Positions 1 through 11,498 of a stretch of DNA of 64,000 bases are shown here, piece by piece (position 1 is the first letter of the stretch; each line of letters begins with the position of its first letter). The stretch comes from Galerina marginata (lineage: Eukaryota; Basidiomycota; Agaricomycetes; Agaricales; Galerinaceae): the NCBI GenBank assembly GCA_023014335.1, contig JAECYW010000004.1, forward strand, positions 2,790,001 through 2,854,000, written 5' to 3'. The position numbers and the translations under genes were made by a program. The notes below the pieces were generated by a model. It saw only the letters and a list, made by a program, of their open reading frames with translations. It searched no databases and had not been told where the DNA came from.

Positions 1-3000
1 GCGAGCGAGTGCGGGAGGGCCTCATCAAATCACACACGCTCGAGCTTTTGGATGAGTACTTTCAGCGTCCTACGCCTCCAGCCGATGTAATCGAACTATT
101 CACCGCCATCATCCCTTTGCTGGCGGAAAGAATTTGTCAAAATCCCAAGCTTGTTTTATGGCTACTTCGTCGGCTCAATGACCCCAGCCCTCAAATTCAA
201 ACGCCCGCTATTGAAGCCATTCGAAATTGTGCAATGAGCGACAATGCCAATATTCAAAAAGTCTTCGTTCAAGTAGAGTTGTTACGACGGCTCAACGACC
301 CGACTACGTCCCCGTCCGTCCCCGTCACGAAACTCATTTGTACCCTCATACCGACATTGGCAGTTCTTCACGCACAATCAGGACGTTCATTCCATATTAC
401 GGCATTCTTAGAGCACCCAGAATCATCGGTTTCCAGAGCTTGCCTCGACGGGTGTAGGAAAATCCTCCGATCTTCCCCCGAGCACCGTGCAGATCTCCTG
501 TCGGTGTTTCTCAAACTGGACCTCAACAAGGAAACAACTCTCCTGCTTGTTGATGTTGCGCTGCCCGTGTTTTGCCAAGATTGGGTATCCCAAGGAGATT
601 TCCCGAAAATAGCCAAATATATTGGGCATAGTGAGCTCCGGGTTAGAAGTCCAGCCCAGAAGGCTTGGGCCGACGCGGTTTTGTCGTCACCTACGAATTG
701 CGAAAAAATCGCCAGCAGTGGTCATCTTCGAATCGTGTTCGATATGTGCAACTCTTCTCAGCCAGATTCCATTGCCACCGGTTGGCAAGTCTTGCCTTAC
801 ATGGCTACCGAAGTGTATAAAGCAGGCGTTGGGCAAATCCGCGACCTGGTAAACCTGATTCACCACCCTCGTTTAGAAATGAGACGGGCTGTGCTCCAAT
901 CCCTACAAATAATTGCGGACGGTGGAACCGCCAATTGTGAACAGCTGCTCCTTGCGAACGCTTTCAACGCAATGACGGCGGCGGCAAAGAAGAACCCTCA
1001 AGACGGTCCCGAATTCTTTGAAAAAATTCTTGTGTGTATGTCGCCATGTCTTTCCAGAAGCCAAGACGCGTGTTCTAGTCTTCTTCAGTTGTTGGAGTGA
1101 GTAACATGCTACCCTAGTCTGACCCTCTTCAACTGATGCGTATGTATCCAAAAGCTCTGACGTACCGAGGATAGCCGCTGCAGCACTCAACATTGTTACC
1201 ACCATTGGTGCTTCTACGTTACAAGAACGCCAGGCTTTACGTCGCGCTATTTTGGAATATATCCCAGTATCATCCGATATTGTGGTTGCATTCATCGGGA
1301 AAGCTATATCTGAGTGGCTTGGTGCCGACCTTGCGCAGTCGGACAACTTCCAGACCTTTTTTGAGCTCGCCTCTCATTCAAACAGACATATCCAAAATGC
1401 GGCATTGCTCTCTCTCAGGCAAAGGCTTGGTTATCAGTCCTACCAGAATGCTCTCGAGAAAGCACAAGTTGCCCCGTTTCTAAGGTCACTTTGTTCTAGC
1501 GACAACCCAGATGCAATTGCGTTCGTTGGCGCAGCGCTTCCAATCCTTGCCCTGACTCTAGCTAGAAATCGACACACTGGCCTACTTCTCCAACTTTTGG
1601 CGTTGGACAAACCAGTGATCAAAGAAGGCTCATCTTCCGCCATCCAAATTATTGCGGGTTCACCAAACGACAGAGAATTTTTGCTCAATGAGGAAATCTT
1701 GGAGAGACTTTTTGTCGGCCATTCGAATCTCGACCACACGACCGTAAAACTTGCTGTATCCGTGATTCCAAATTTGGCCATCGATTACGTCGGGTTGGAC
1801 AGAGTCGAAGTCCTTATGGAATTGATAAAGTCTGTGCTATTCTCCTCTTTTTCTTCAAAAAAATGTTTATCCCACTTCAGTCATCAGGAGCAACCCATTC
1901 GGGAGGCAGTCGCCAAGGTGGTTGTGACGTTGTCCAAGGGTCCGAAACCGCACAAGGTTATTCTCCGTGACGCCCTTATCCCGCGTCTGAATGGCGCCTC
2001 GCCCGCTCTTATCGAGGTCATCTCCAACTGCCTTTCGCGGGCTATGGCCCACGATCTTGCAGTAGAAAAACAATTCGACACGCTCTTCCAGCTTCTCCAG
2101 CACGAAGATGTCCACATCAGATCCCCTGTGGCCGCTGAGTTACGATTATATATTCAAAAATCGGACGAAGCAACTCGTCTCTCATTGGTCGCAGCGGGGA
2201 TCTTGAGGACTGCTCTTAGTCGGGATTCATACGACGATCTGATCGTGCTTCTTCAGGAGTGTATCCTTCCCTTGCTCGGTCCAGCGTTCTCTCAAAACGA
2301 TTCTGGGCAGAGCATTGTCCCCTTACTCTCACACCACGACATTCGTTTACGCACGGCAGCCTCCGCTTGCTTGAGAAACGCCATTGATTCCCCGCACAGT
2401 GACCTTCAAAAGATGGTGAAGAGCGGAATCATCTCAGATATTCATCCCAAAATACATGAAATGGAATCTGCGAGGGATGTTTGGTGCCATATTCTTTGCT
2501 CGCCCAAGGCAGCACCACTCTTATCCAAACGTGCGGAAATTGATCTCGTGTTCGACTGCCTGAGGTAGGAAATGCAGTATCTCATAGAATTACTTCGTTC
2601 ATCTTACCACTCGATCTTAGTGACCAAAATGAAAGTGTCAGAGCTGCATCCAAAAAGGCTATTAGCGCCTTGGCAAGAACATCCAGTAGCACCAGGAAAT
2701 GCCTTTATCCAACCATAATTAACCGTCTGGACGACAGTTCCGGCTATAATGTCGAGTCCCTTGCCCTTGGTAAGTGCTGGTTATCTGCCTGTGGGACCTT
2801 TACAGGTTACTTATTGATCTTGCAGCGGTCTCATTATCCGGCGCCGACTTCCATTCGAACGGGAATGAGATCGAATTAGTTTCGACTATCAGGTAAAGAA
2901 TTATTGCTCGAATGCTGGCAGCTCCTACATCTAAAATATTTTCAAGTTACGATAACATCACTCTTGCGACTGCTGCTATTGAAGCGACTATCGACCTTAT

Positions 3001-5071
3001 TACTCGAGGTGGCTCAACAGCCCATGAGAAGCTCTTGGAGGCGGATGTCTTCCACGCAGCCCTGCAACTGCGTCGCAATTCGACGCGAGATAAGGTGTCC
3101 GCGAAGCTTTTAATTGCGATCTTGGGTCAATTATCTGGAGATATTTTACAAAAAAGCCAACGCAACTTATCGCTGATTCTGCTGTTCGAGTAAGGAATTT
3201 TTTCATAGACACAGGGACCTCAACTCATTCCTCCTTCAGCGATCCTAACCCGGGTATCTCCCAGGCGCTTTATACATCTCTATCAGTCGACTCCAAACTG
3301 GTAATGGCTCCAGAGTTCCCAGAACTGTTACCCAGTCTACTCAGTGGAGACAGAAAAGGCAATCCATATGTCTCCAAATTGCTCGGAGCTCTTTCTGAAA
3401 GAATTATTCATCGACTTATTGTCCTCAAGCGGGTGGCTCTGATTGTAGAAACACTAAAGTATGTCAAAATCTATTGCGCAATGTACTCCAAGTTTCTGAT
3501 TGTGTCACCAGGGTGGACGACACTGCTGTTGCATCGCAATTCTTTGCTGCTGTCCACAAGATTGCCATGAGCGCCAGAGACGATGTCAAGGATGAGCTTG
3601 CAACCGACCAGAGCTTTGTGGCTATTCTGGGTCATCATTTAAAACGCCAGACATCCGTGTGGCGTCTTGCTGCGCAAGTCATCTACGCCTTATCAAATGG
3701 CTCGTCTGCGCGATCGGAGAAAATTATTAATGCTGGGATCGGGGATTCTCTGACGTCGGCAGCAGTGTAAGTCGGTTCAATCTGAGTCCGCAGTCAGAGC
3801 TCTAATTTCTTTGCATAGCAATGGCCCAATCAACTCGCAGGCTTCTATCATTTATGCGCTTAGGGCACTCTATTTAGCTGCCTCAGATTACGCAGACGGT
3901 CTGGTCGAGGAGAGCTTGCCTAACCTTCGCAAGATCCTAGAAGATCCCCATCGTAGGGTAGACGTCTCTGAGGCTGTTCTCCTCTTCCTTTCCGATGTGG
4001 TGAAGAATTTCTCGCACCAGCTCATCATCACTAGCGGAATCGTGAAACAGGTTTCTCCTTGGATAAAGTGAGGGTCTGAGTCCTAGCCTTTAATCAACTA
4101 TTGACATATTTGTTTGACAGTCCTCAGTTCAGTATGAGCAACCAAAATTGCCGTCAATTGGCATTTGAAATCTTGATAGCGGTCTCGAAGAAGACTGACG
4201 AAGGCCGAAAGTCTGTTCTTGAGGCAGGTATATTGCCGATTTTGATGCGGCATGCCAGAGGTCAGGATATCCAAAGTATCGTCAACGCGTGCAACCTCTT
4301 CGTTGCATTAGTTGGTACAGGAACCTACCGGCAAGTGGTTATCGATGCGGGGACGAAGAAGGTGATGGAAGAAATTACTAGGTACGTTCGAGAGCGGATG
4401 CCTTGGTTTGGTGTTTATGTCGAGTGATTTTGCAGCCTGTTCCATAAATCGACTCTTTCGAATAAAGCGGACAAAAATCTTGCACAGGAGCACGCCAAAA
4501 TGGTTCTGTCGGCATTAAAGTTGACCACCCCGGCGCCCATTGCTACGGCGCCCATTGCCAGTGCGGCGCCCATTGCTCCGACACTCATTGCTCCGGCGGG
4601 GATGCCGACTGCAGCGCCAGCTACCCAACCGCCAGCCAACCAACCGCTAGTCAACAGCACTTTAAACCATCGCACGTCAATTTCTAGAGTTTTCCGCCGT
4701 AGCCCATCAGTATGTGTCACTCCACTGTGTTCCGTCTTTAACTCAAAGCATCTTCGCGTCTTTAGGTCGTCAGGAGCCACTCGGAAGGTGCTCCTACGGA
4801 ATTCGGAGGTTCACCTTATCATCAAGGACCTGAGGAAGGCACCCACTTGCCTCTAATGCATGCTCGTTCGAGCACCTACTCGGAAGGTGTTCCTACAGGA
4901 TTCGGAGGTTCTCCTTATCATCAAGGACGAGAGGAAGGCATCCACTCGCCTTCAATGCATGCTCGTTCAGCAACCGAGCCTCCACTGGCAGATCCATCAA
5001 ACCCGTGGTCTCGCTTGACAACCGTCCAAGAAAATACTCGAAATGATTTCTCCGGCTTCAACATGGACTAA
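1..5071 (+). CDS. ARM/HEAT-repeat protein, 5' end outside the window
   Basis: The reading frame is open from the first base, so the start codon lies upstream. Conceptual exons include about 1-1096, 1155-1829, 1881-2564, 2621-2769, 2826-2892 and 2947-3188, then several more, ending with 4436-4709 and 4766-5071. The protein is a long series of amphipathic helical repeats (motifs such as HQEQPIREAVAKV and HPRLEMRRAVLQSL), typical of armadillo/HEAT solenoids that act as protein-binding scaffolds. The 1830-1880 intron has a GTCTGT donor, but removing it joins the codons in phase and restores a clean repeat. The C-terminus is not solenoid: an Ala/Pro/Ile-rich stretch (4530-4650) is followed by two 33-residue tandem repeats. 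The solenoid fold is clear. The function is unknown and I do not assign it to importin-alpha or beta-catenin. Confidence 0.8.
4781..4978 (+). repeat. 99-bp coding tandem repeat, two copies, in the tail of the ARM protein
   Basis: Copy 1 covers 4781-4879 and copy 2 covers 4880-4978. Each encodes 33 residues built around the core GGSPYHQG.EEG followed by MHARS. Differences are mostly single bases and the frame is kept, which suggests a fairly recent in-frame duplication in a disordered tail. Confidence 0.85.
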
Positions 5072-5866
5072 AACATGGTCATAGCTGGAAATTCTGGTGC
5101 TGGATAGAAAGGTTTGGGTCAGTTTCGATGTGCATTTTGCCATTCTATGTTTTACGTTCCTCCCTCGCATGGAGGTCCGAACCTATGCTTTTCACTCTTC
5201 TCTATCTATTTTCATATCTGCTTTCGATGCTTTCTTGTGGTCGCGTTCAGTTGGAAATGTTTTGTGACGTTCCTCTTTCGATATTGCTCTCGTTCTGTAC
5301 GTCTCAATTTCTCTTCGATCTTCTTGAATTTTTGTAGACGTGTATAACTTGTTGTATTCTGTTGGTCTAGCTTCAAAATCGGCTGATTTGGCCAAGATTT
5401 CACCGATTGAAGGACAGTCCTGTTTGCAGGTGTAACTGAACATGCGGCTCTCATCGATATCTCTCCTTGTTTCGTCGATTTTCTGGCTCAAGAAGGACAA
5501 TATAGTCGTATTTTACTGTTTACATGCATGTTGTGTATACAACGACGCCGAAGCTCGGATGGCGTAACGAGCATTGCCTCCGCAGATTGCGGTTACCTAG
5601 TATCTTCAGGCTTAGCTTGTACTCTTTGTCAGTGTCGAGTTATGACCTCTTCCTAGTCACATTTGCCAGTAAATGCAAAAACACTTTAAAAAAGGATGTG
5701 ACGGTATCCGAACATGAGACTTTGAAGCTGGAAATATACCTTTCCAGTGAGAGTCAGTTGGAGTAGCCGAATGCGGGTACCGCCCCAGCTTCCCCAAAGA
5801 TTTGAAATAGAAATAGACTGACTGCTAGCTCCGGCGTAGTCTGGCTATCACTTTCTTCCTCAGTCC
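5072..5866. other. Intergenic region, no gene seen
   Basis: The stretch between the ARM-protein stop and the acyltransferase start is pyrimidine-rich in places (5150-5340) and holds only short, non-conserved reading frames on both strands. It probably carries the 3' UTR of the first gene and the promoter of the next. Confidence 0.5.
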
Positions 5867-7192
5867 ATGTCGTGGTCAGTCTCTCTCTCATCCTCTCCTC
5901 TATCTCATCTGACTCTGACCCCACAGGATCCCAGACCCGTCAACGCGGCACCCACTCAGCTGGCCCACCTTCACGCGCGACTGTCTGCCCTCCATTCTGC
6001 TCTACTATGTCACCGCTCTCCTCGTCATCACCCCACGCACCTTCCCCATCCGCCTCGCCCTGCTCCCCATAACCCTCTATGCCGCCTTTCGCTGCGCCAC
6101 CCACATTGACCTCGTCAAGGGCTACCCGGACGAGGAGCGCCTCGTGTACCTCAACCAGGGCCTAGTCGTGCGTCGTCTCTTCCCATTTGTTTTCTTGTCC
6201 TGATCTTTGACGCTGTATAGCTGGCAATGACCACCCTCGGCACACGCGCCTCGATATGGACCTTCCAAATCGACCCCTACAAGCGCCTCCAGAAATACCG
6301 GCCCAGCGCACCCCCGAACGCCTTCCTAGACGCCCTCGACCTCTGCTTCAACCTCCGCGGCATCGGCTGGTCCTGGTCCTCCGGCCTTAAAATCCCCACC
6401 GAGACCCGGAACACGTCGTCCAAATCCTCCTTCATCCTGTCCACCCTCCGCTCCATGCTCATCTCCTTCGTCTGCTTCGACTTCTTCCACCTCGCCGTCC
6501 AATCTTTCTCCCTCCCCTCCACCGCCCAGGATAGCACCTCCACCTTCGCCTCCCCCACCGGCGCGTCCATCTTCGACCCCGCCCTCTCCCCACCCATACG
6601 ATACCTCCGCTCCTCCCTCATAACCTTCCTCTCCGGGCTCGTCGTCTACCACGCAATCCACACCCTCTACTTCCTCGTCTCCCTCGTCTCTCTCACCCTC
6701 TTCGCGCACACACCCGCGCAATGGCCGCCCATCTTCCACGCACCATGGTTCGCCACCTCCCTCAACGAGTTCTGGGCCTGCAGATGGCACCAGGTCTTCC
6801 GCCACCTCTTCATCGCCGCGGGGGGCACACCTGTGCTCTTCCTCTTCGGCCGCGCCGCTTCCGTGCTCGGTGTCTTCCTCGTCTCTGGGCTGCTGCACTA
6901 CCTCGGCCTGTGGGGTATGAGAAGAGGCACGGACTTTGCGCGTGTCGGCGGGTTCTTCCTCATGATGGGCGTCGGCACCCTCGCGGAGCACGCTTACAGA
7001 GCCCTCACAGGCCGCAGGGTCGGGGGCGTCGCTGGCTGGGCGTGGGCGGTGCTTTGGGTGCTGGGATGGGGGAATCTGCTGGTCGAAGCTTGGTTAGTTC
7101 GGGGTTTAGCGGGCAGTGCATTTTTGCCACATGCGTCACGTCCGGCGGTGCTTGTGCTGAGGTGGGTGGACAGCTGGATCCAGATACCATAG
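5867..7192 (+). CDS. Wax-synthase-like membrane-bound O-acyltransferase
   Basis: Three exons fit: 5867-5874, 5927-6167 and 6221-7192. The first carries only eight coding bases before a GTCAGT donor. Joining it to 5927 completes a Trp codon and opens the frame that runs through hydrophobic segments. The protein, about 406 residues, has many predicted membrane spans. It carries the family signatures NEFWACRWHQVFRHLF (near 6765-6810) and SGLLHYLG with the likely catalytic His (near 6885-6905). Such enzymes transfer an acyl or acetyl group to an alcohol in the endoplasmic reticulum. Fungal members often decorate terpenoids or make wax esters. The coding sequence is visibly more C-rich at third positions than its neighbours. 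The exact substrate cannot be read from the sequence. The nearby P450 genes make a specialised-metabolism role possible but unproven. Confidence 0.85.
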
Positions 7193-8048
7193 ACTTTGGA
7201 TTTTAGGATTCGGAACTACATTCTACTAATCGCATTTTTGGAGCATATACTTACTCATTGACCTAGTCCATCTAATGCCATTGATTTCACTTTGTGCTGG
7301 TCAATGGACGACGCTAATTATCCAACCAGTGACTGTTGCCGACTATTGACTGACTATTAATGACTACTGACTGACTGTTGACTGACCTTTGACTGACCAC
7401 TTGAGTGCATGATGACTTTCGACTGACGACCCACCGACCAATAACTGACCACTGACTGACTCCTTTGCCATGGAGACCGTTCAGGCCATAGTTTGGTGGC
7501 AATTTCTGGATGCACTGTGTAATATCAAGATGTGCGGAATTGTCTTTTCGTCCTGTTCCTTTTCCCGAGCTTAGAGAAATCTTCAGTAAAGGCGCAAGTA
7601 TAAATCAGACCAAATGATCTGGTTTAAATCAGTTATGATTCAGCGGCGAGCTCTTGTGCACACTGTACCTCATTCAACGTACTTGGCTGTTTTATGCAGT
7701 TTGTAGTCACCGGAAACCCCGCTGGGTTCTGTCTTGAAGGTTGCCTTAGAGGTTACTACATAATTTGCTGTAGATGACATGGAGTGTGATCAGCAGTTCT
7801 ATGTCGGGTGATAATTTTGGTGAACAGGTGAGGATTCCAGATACCTGCGAGGGAAAGGCCGTGAGGCCCGGATCTGGAGATAAGCTACCCGCGGTGAATA
7901 AGCTGGCCATATAAGGCTTTCCTTTTTCCAAAACAGGAACATTACCTCCGTTATCAAGGCGTGCCCAAAGCTCGTCGCGTCCAATTCATGTCAAGCTCAG
8001 AGTTTAGACTACTAAAAAATACATTGACGGTAAAAGGTTGCACTACTA
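7193..8048. other. Intergenic region with TGAC-rich repeats
   Basis: No gene is seen between the acyltransferase stop and the P450 stop. The part from about 7905 rightwards is homologous to the DNA downstream of the second P450 (from about 15262), so the segmental duplication extends into it. Confidence 0.6.
7296..7466. repeat. Degenerate TGACTGAC minisatellite
   Basis: Over about 170 bp the motif TGACTGA(C/T) and its variants (TTGACTGAC, CTGACTGACT, AATGACTAC) recur many times at irregular spacing. It is imperfect and looks like a decayed simple repeat. TGACT is also the core of bZIP (Gcn4/AP-1-type) sites, which could be chance. Confidence 0.7.
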
Positions 8049-10638
8049 CTACACACGCTCAACAAGAAGAGGAAGCCGAGCACGAGCCGCCACTCCGCCA
8101 CTGAGCTCAGATTTTACTACAGGCGTCGCGATTCCGTTCATGTGCCATACTATCTCCTGCGAAAGAGAGAACCTGAAAGATTCAAGAAGAAGCAGCAAAA
8201 CAACCTCTGGAATTGGGGACTTTGAGTCAGAGGGAGTACAGAAAATGGGTACTGACAGACACTCACTCATTTCCAGCTGGGAGAATTTGAACCCACTACA
8301 CGGGGGTCGTCAGTATACGAGGGTCATTGATCAGGTATTTATACAATATTGCACGCACATACAGGCCCGCCCACCGCCGAGGAAAGTCATACTACAAATC
8401 ACGAAACGAGTTTTAGTTTCTGACCCGACAGCCGAAGAACCAAGAAAGCTCACAGGTTCGAATAGATACCGGGCATGTGAGCGCCAGTCACAGTGTCCGG
8501 CAGAGGATTGAGCCATCGCTCAGGCTTCCATTCGTACGAGTCCGGCCCCCATATCTCGGGATTGCGGTTAGCCGCCATGATCCCGATAATGACGTTTGTA
8601 TTATTGGGAACTAAGATCTCGTGCATCTCGCGGCCGTCGACTCCCCTGATCGGGGTCGACAGAGGGAGAACGATATCTTGCCTGGTCCTGGAAGAGGTGT
8701 TGTAGTCAGATTTGGCGACCCTCAGAATTTGGCGAAAGGACGTACGTTCTGCTCACCATAGAGACAGGGGCATAACTGTGTTTGTTTTGATAAAGTGATT
8801 CCAATTGTGTGATAGAAAAGAGACGTACAGCCTGAGTGACTCCCGACAGACGGCATCTAAATAAGGCAAAGAAACCAGGTCGTCATACGCCAGATCCCCA
8901 AGCCTGGATCGAGCTTCGAGAATTTCTTGGCGGAGCTTCTCCTGGACTTCAGGATGGGTAGCGAGAAGGTAAAGTATTCGCGATAACGCTCCCGATGTCG
9001 TATCCATTGCCGCAAAGGTTAGTGTCCTAAAAAAACCGGTGTTTAGGGATTGGCACAGAAAGAAAAGTGCATTGCACATACGACATTTGTCCTAGCAACT
9101 CGGCATCAGATAAAGCCTCCTTTTCAGAGGCTTCCATGTTCGCCCTCACTAAAAAGCACGCGTTCGTCAACCCTTCTATCCTCGAGAAAACGAAAGCAGT
9201 ACATACTGAGGATGCTGATGATATCCTTCCCCTGGCCAATCTGCCTCGTGACAGCCTCATCCCCCTCGGCTAGCGCCTTTTTCTTTGACTCGAGGATTTC
9301 AACCGAGGTGTTGTAGATAACATCGACCATATCCCGAATTTGGTGAAGAGGCTTGCTTGGGATGAAGTCTATCATGAACCTCATGAATTTCGGAGCGCCT
9401 AGTTTGACTATTGGAGCTAAAAGATATGTGCGGAGGAATAGAAGTTTGAAGGAAACGGGGCTAGGAAGGTAATGAGGAAGCTTGGTCGCGTAGAGACACA
9501 CAGTGCCTTACATGAGCTGCTTGACTGATACACTGTATGGATGCGGCACTCCATCTTCACTTAATGGATCGAAGGAATAGCCCAGTCCGCTTTGTCCTAT
9601 CAGCTCAAGTGCGGTTCGTGTCATCCAGGACACCATGTCGATCTAAAACCTTGATTAAATTAGTTTGAGTGACAATGAGTTTATGCGTACCTCTTGCGGT
9701 CCATCCTTGACTTTATTGGCGAAAGCATCCCGTAGCTATCGCTATCGTGAGCATAATCCTGGTAACAAAAATATGACACCCACCTTGTACGTCACATTAT
9801 AGAATGTAGGAACTGCGAAGAAGGCATGAGTCCGTCATCTTTTCATGCAAAGTAAATAGCTTACTCATTTCCCGCATGTGTGCAATGGAGAACACTGGAC
9901 TCAACATCTTTCTTTGTTTACGATGTTGTTCGCCTGCGTCCAGAAGAATCAATTATTTCCTCCAAATCCAGATTTCAATAACGGCTTACCGAGAGTACCA
10001 AGAAGGCCGGGACCAAACAAGAGTTTGTTTCCACTAATAAGTTATGAATCAAACCCAGTCGTTACATCCTCGGGCATAATGACGATCGGGAAAATCTTAC
10101 TCAATGAACGAAGATGTTTCTTCATACACATGCTGATCCTATATTGGAGGTGATTCAGATGATCTGCCTGCGTGACGGGACAACCACTTACCTTGACGAT
10201 TATGTGATGCAACGCCTTTGGATCAAAGACGTATAGTTGGTTTTCCTATGAAAACGAGTTAGCCAAACAATGGCGCAAATGGACTATATCTATACAAACC
10301 CCAAGTAAGGCCTTTATCTTGATAACGCTTCCATCTTTCAGTTACTAGGTCAGTTGGGAGAACATTTACCGGGATAAACAGGAAGTTCGTACATTTCTCC
10401 GCGATCTCTTTGTGGAACTCCCATGCGTTGGGGTTGAAAACCTGAGGAAATGTACCTGAATAATAAGTAAGATTCTGTGTGCAAACAGATATTGTAACGT
10501 TTCACCTTTCCACAAAGATTGGCTAGGAGGTCCCGGAATGTTATCGAGCGACGACCTTACGAAATGCTGTCGGAGGACTCTCCAGCAGAACCAAGATAAT
10601 GCATATAGAGCAACGGCTTCAAGGAGAAGGAGAATCAT
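8049..10638 (-). CDS. Cytochrome P450 monooxygenase (paralog A)
   Basis: This is a microsomal P450 that would use haem-bound oxygen and electrons from the reductase to oxidise an unknown small molecule. From the ATG at 10638 it has an N-terminal membrane anchor (MILLLLEAVALYALSW), the Pro-rich hinge DNIPGP, the I-helix AAMDTTS (near 9005), the K-helix ESLR (near 8840), the PERW motif (near 8530) and the haem loop FLGGGRACIGFKFSQLEM. The Ile codon of that loop is completed across an intron (donor AT|GTGCGT near 8370). More than ten introns are needed and all key splice phases I tested keep the frame open, so the gene looks intact. Its tail ends LPLLVERV. It is about 7 kb from an intact paralog on the same strand. 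Family assignment below basidiomycete CYP level is not safe without a search. Confidence 0.9.
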
Positions 10639-11498
10639 GAGCTAGTAAAGGGTTCGAAGGCTGGATCTGTAGGTATTTAGAAGGTGTTATCTCTTAATAA
10701 CCAAGCTCCCGAAGGTGGGGTATATATATACACGACCTCTTCCCAGAGGTGAGAAATCGGAGACCGACGTCCTCCAGATCTTCAAACGGCCCGTTGGGGC
10801 TCGGGGCGATGACAATCTCTTGCATACGTTTTCATGCTTCTGGAGTCGACCGATATCCAAATTCGTGGGCTCTAACTTTAAAGTACAGTGATACGCCCTG
10901 ACTAGATATTCAAGGTCTATATCCGAGTGCGGAACTTCGTAATGCCACCTGAGGCAATTAGGTGTTTGAACCGTCGTAAATGCGCGCGATCCGCTCTTTT
11001 CCAGATATCTCGCAATACAGAAAATACTGCAGCGTGAGGGCAAGGGGTAGATCATGCCTCAGAGTGGACACCTTGGATATTTAGTTGACCAGATCTGACA
11101 AGATGCACACGGCTGACGACAGTTTGGCGTGGATCTGTAAACAAGAGACACCAGTCAGGCGACAATTCTCGTGGGATATGACCGATACTAGATGACGGTG
11201 ATAGAGGCCTGCAAGACACAGAGAAGCATTTTTGTCCAGTATTTCCCTAGATCCTCCGCTGGAACTTGAGCTTGAAGCTTGGAGAATTGACAGGAAAAGA
11301 AACCAATGATGTCATGAAATCTGGGCCTTGACAACGACGTGCTGACAATATTGCAATCCGGAAGTCGAGCCTTGAGCGTGCTTTTTGCGCGATGGTTAGA
11401 GGGGCTTAGAGATGAAAGCCACCTGCGATAGACCGACGACCAAAACTTTGTCAAGAGTCCGACAATCGGCATGAATGGGCGGCGCCTTTGTGGCCCAC
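10639..11498. other. Upstream region of P450 A, homologous to the upstream region of P450 B
   Basis: This promoter side of the gene has blocks conserved with the region upstream of the second P450 (see the duplication entries). A 122-codon frame here is not preserved in the paralogous region and is treated as chance. Confidence 0.55.
10721..10732 (-). promoter_or_regulatory. Putative TATA box of P450 A
   Basis: A run of TATATATATA lies about 85 bp upstream of the P450 A start codon. The second P450 has TATATATA in the corresponding place (18061-18068), about 65 bp upstream of its ATG. Conservation between the diverged copies supports a core promoter role. Confidence 0.5.

Larger units (their letters stand above)
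7905..11430. repeat. Segmental duplication, copy A (P450 gene, promoter and 3' flank)
   Basis: This stretch is homologous, in the same orientation, to about 15262-18655. Landmarks shared outside the coding part are AAGGCTTT.CCTTTTCCAAAA near 7913 and 15267, TTTTCATGCTTCTGGAGTC near 10829 and 18156, and GGACACCTTGGAT near 11068 and 18312. Identity is visibly imperfect, especially in introns, so the duplication is not very recent. Borders are approximate. Confidence 0.85.

Noticed and set aside
4415..4780. 121-codon minus-strand frame with repeated MGA motifs
   Set aside because: The repeats mirror the APIA-type repeats of the plus-strand exon, and it crosses an intron of the ARM gene.
5192..5500. 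102-codon minus-strand frame in the first intergenic region
   Set aside because: Charged but without family resemblance, located where a 3' UTR is expected; no splice or start context supports it.
6326..6991. 221-codon minus-strand frame inside the acyltransferase gene
   Set aside because: It is antisense to a clear membrane acyltransferase. Its Glu/Gly richness is the mirror of the C-rich codon use on the coding strand.
8450..8475. GGTTCGAAT resembling a tRNA B box
   Set aside because: It lies at a P450 exon-intron border; no matching A box or cloverleaf could be folded around it.
10687..11055. 122-codon minus-strand frame upstream of P450 A
   Set aside because: The homologous region upstream of P450 B (about 18040-18400) does not keep the frame, and the peptide has no family features.
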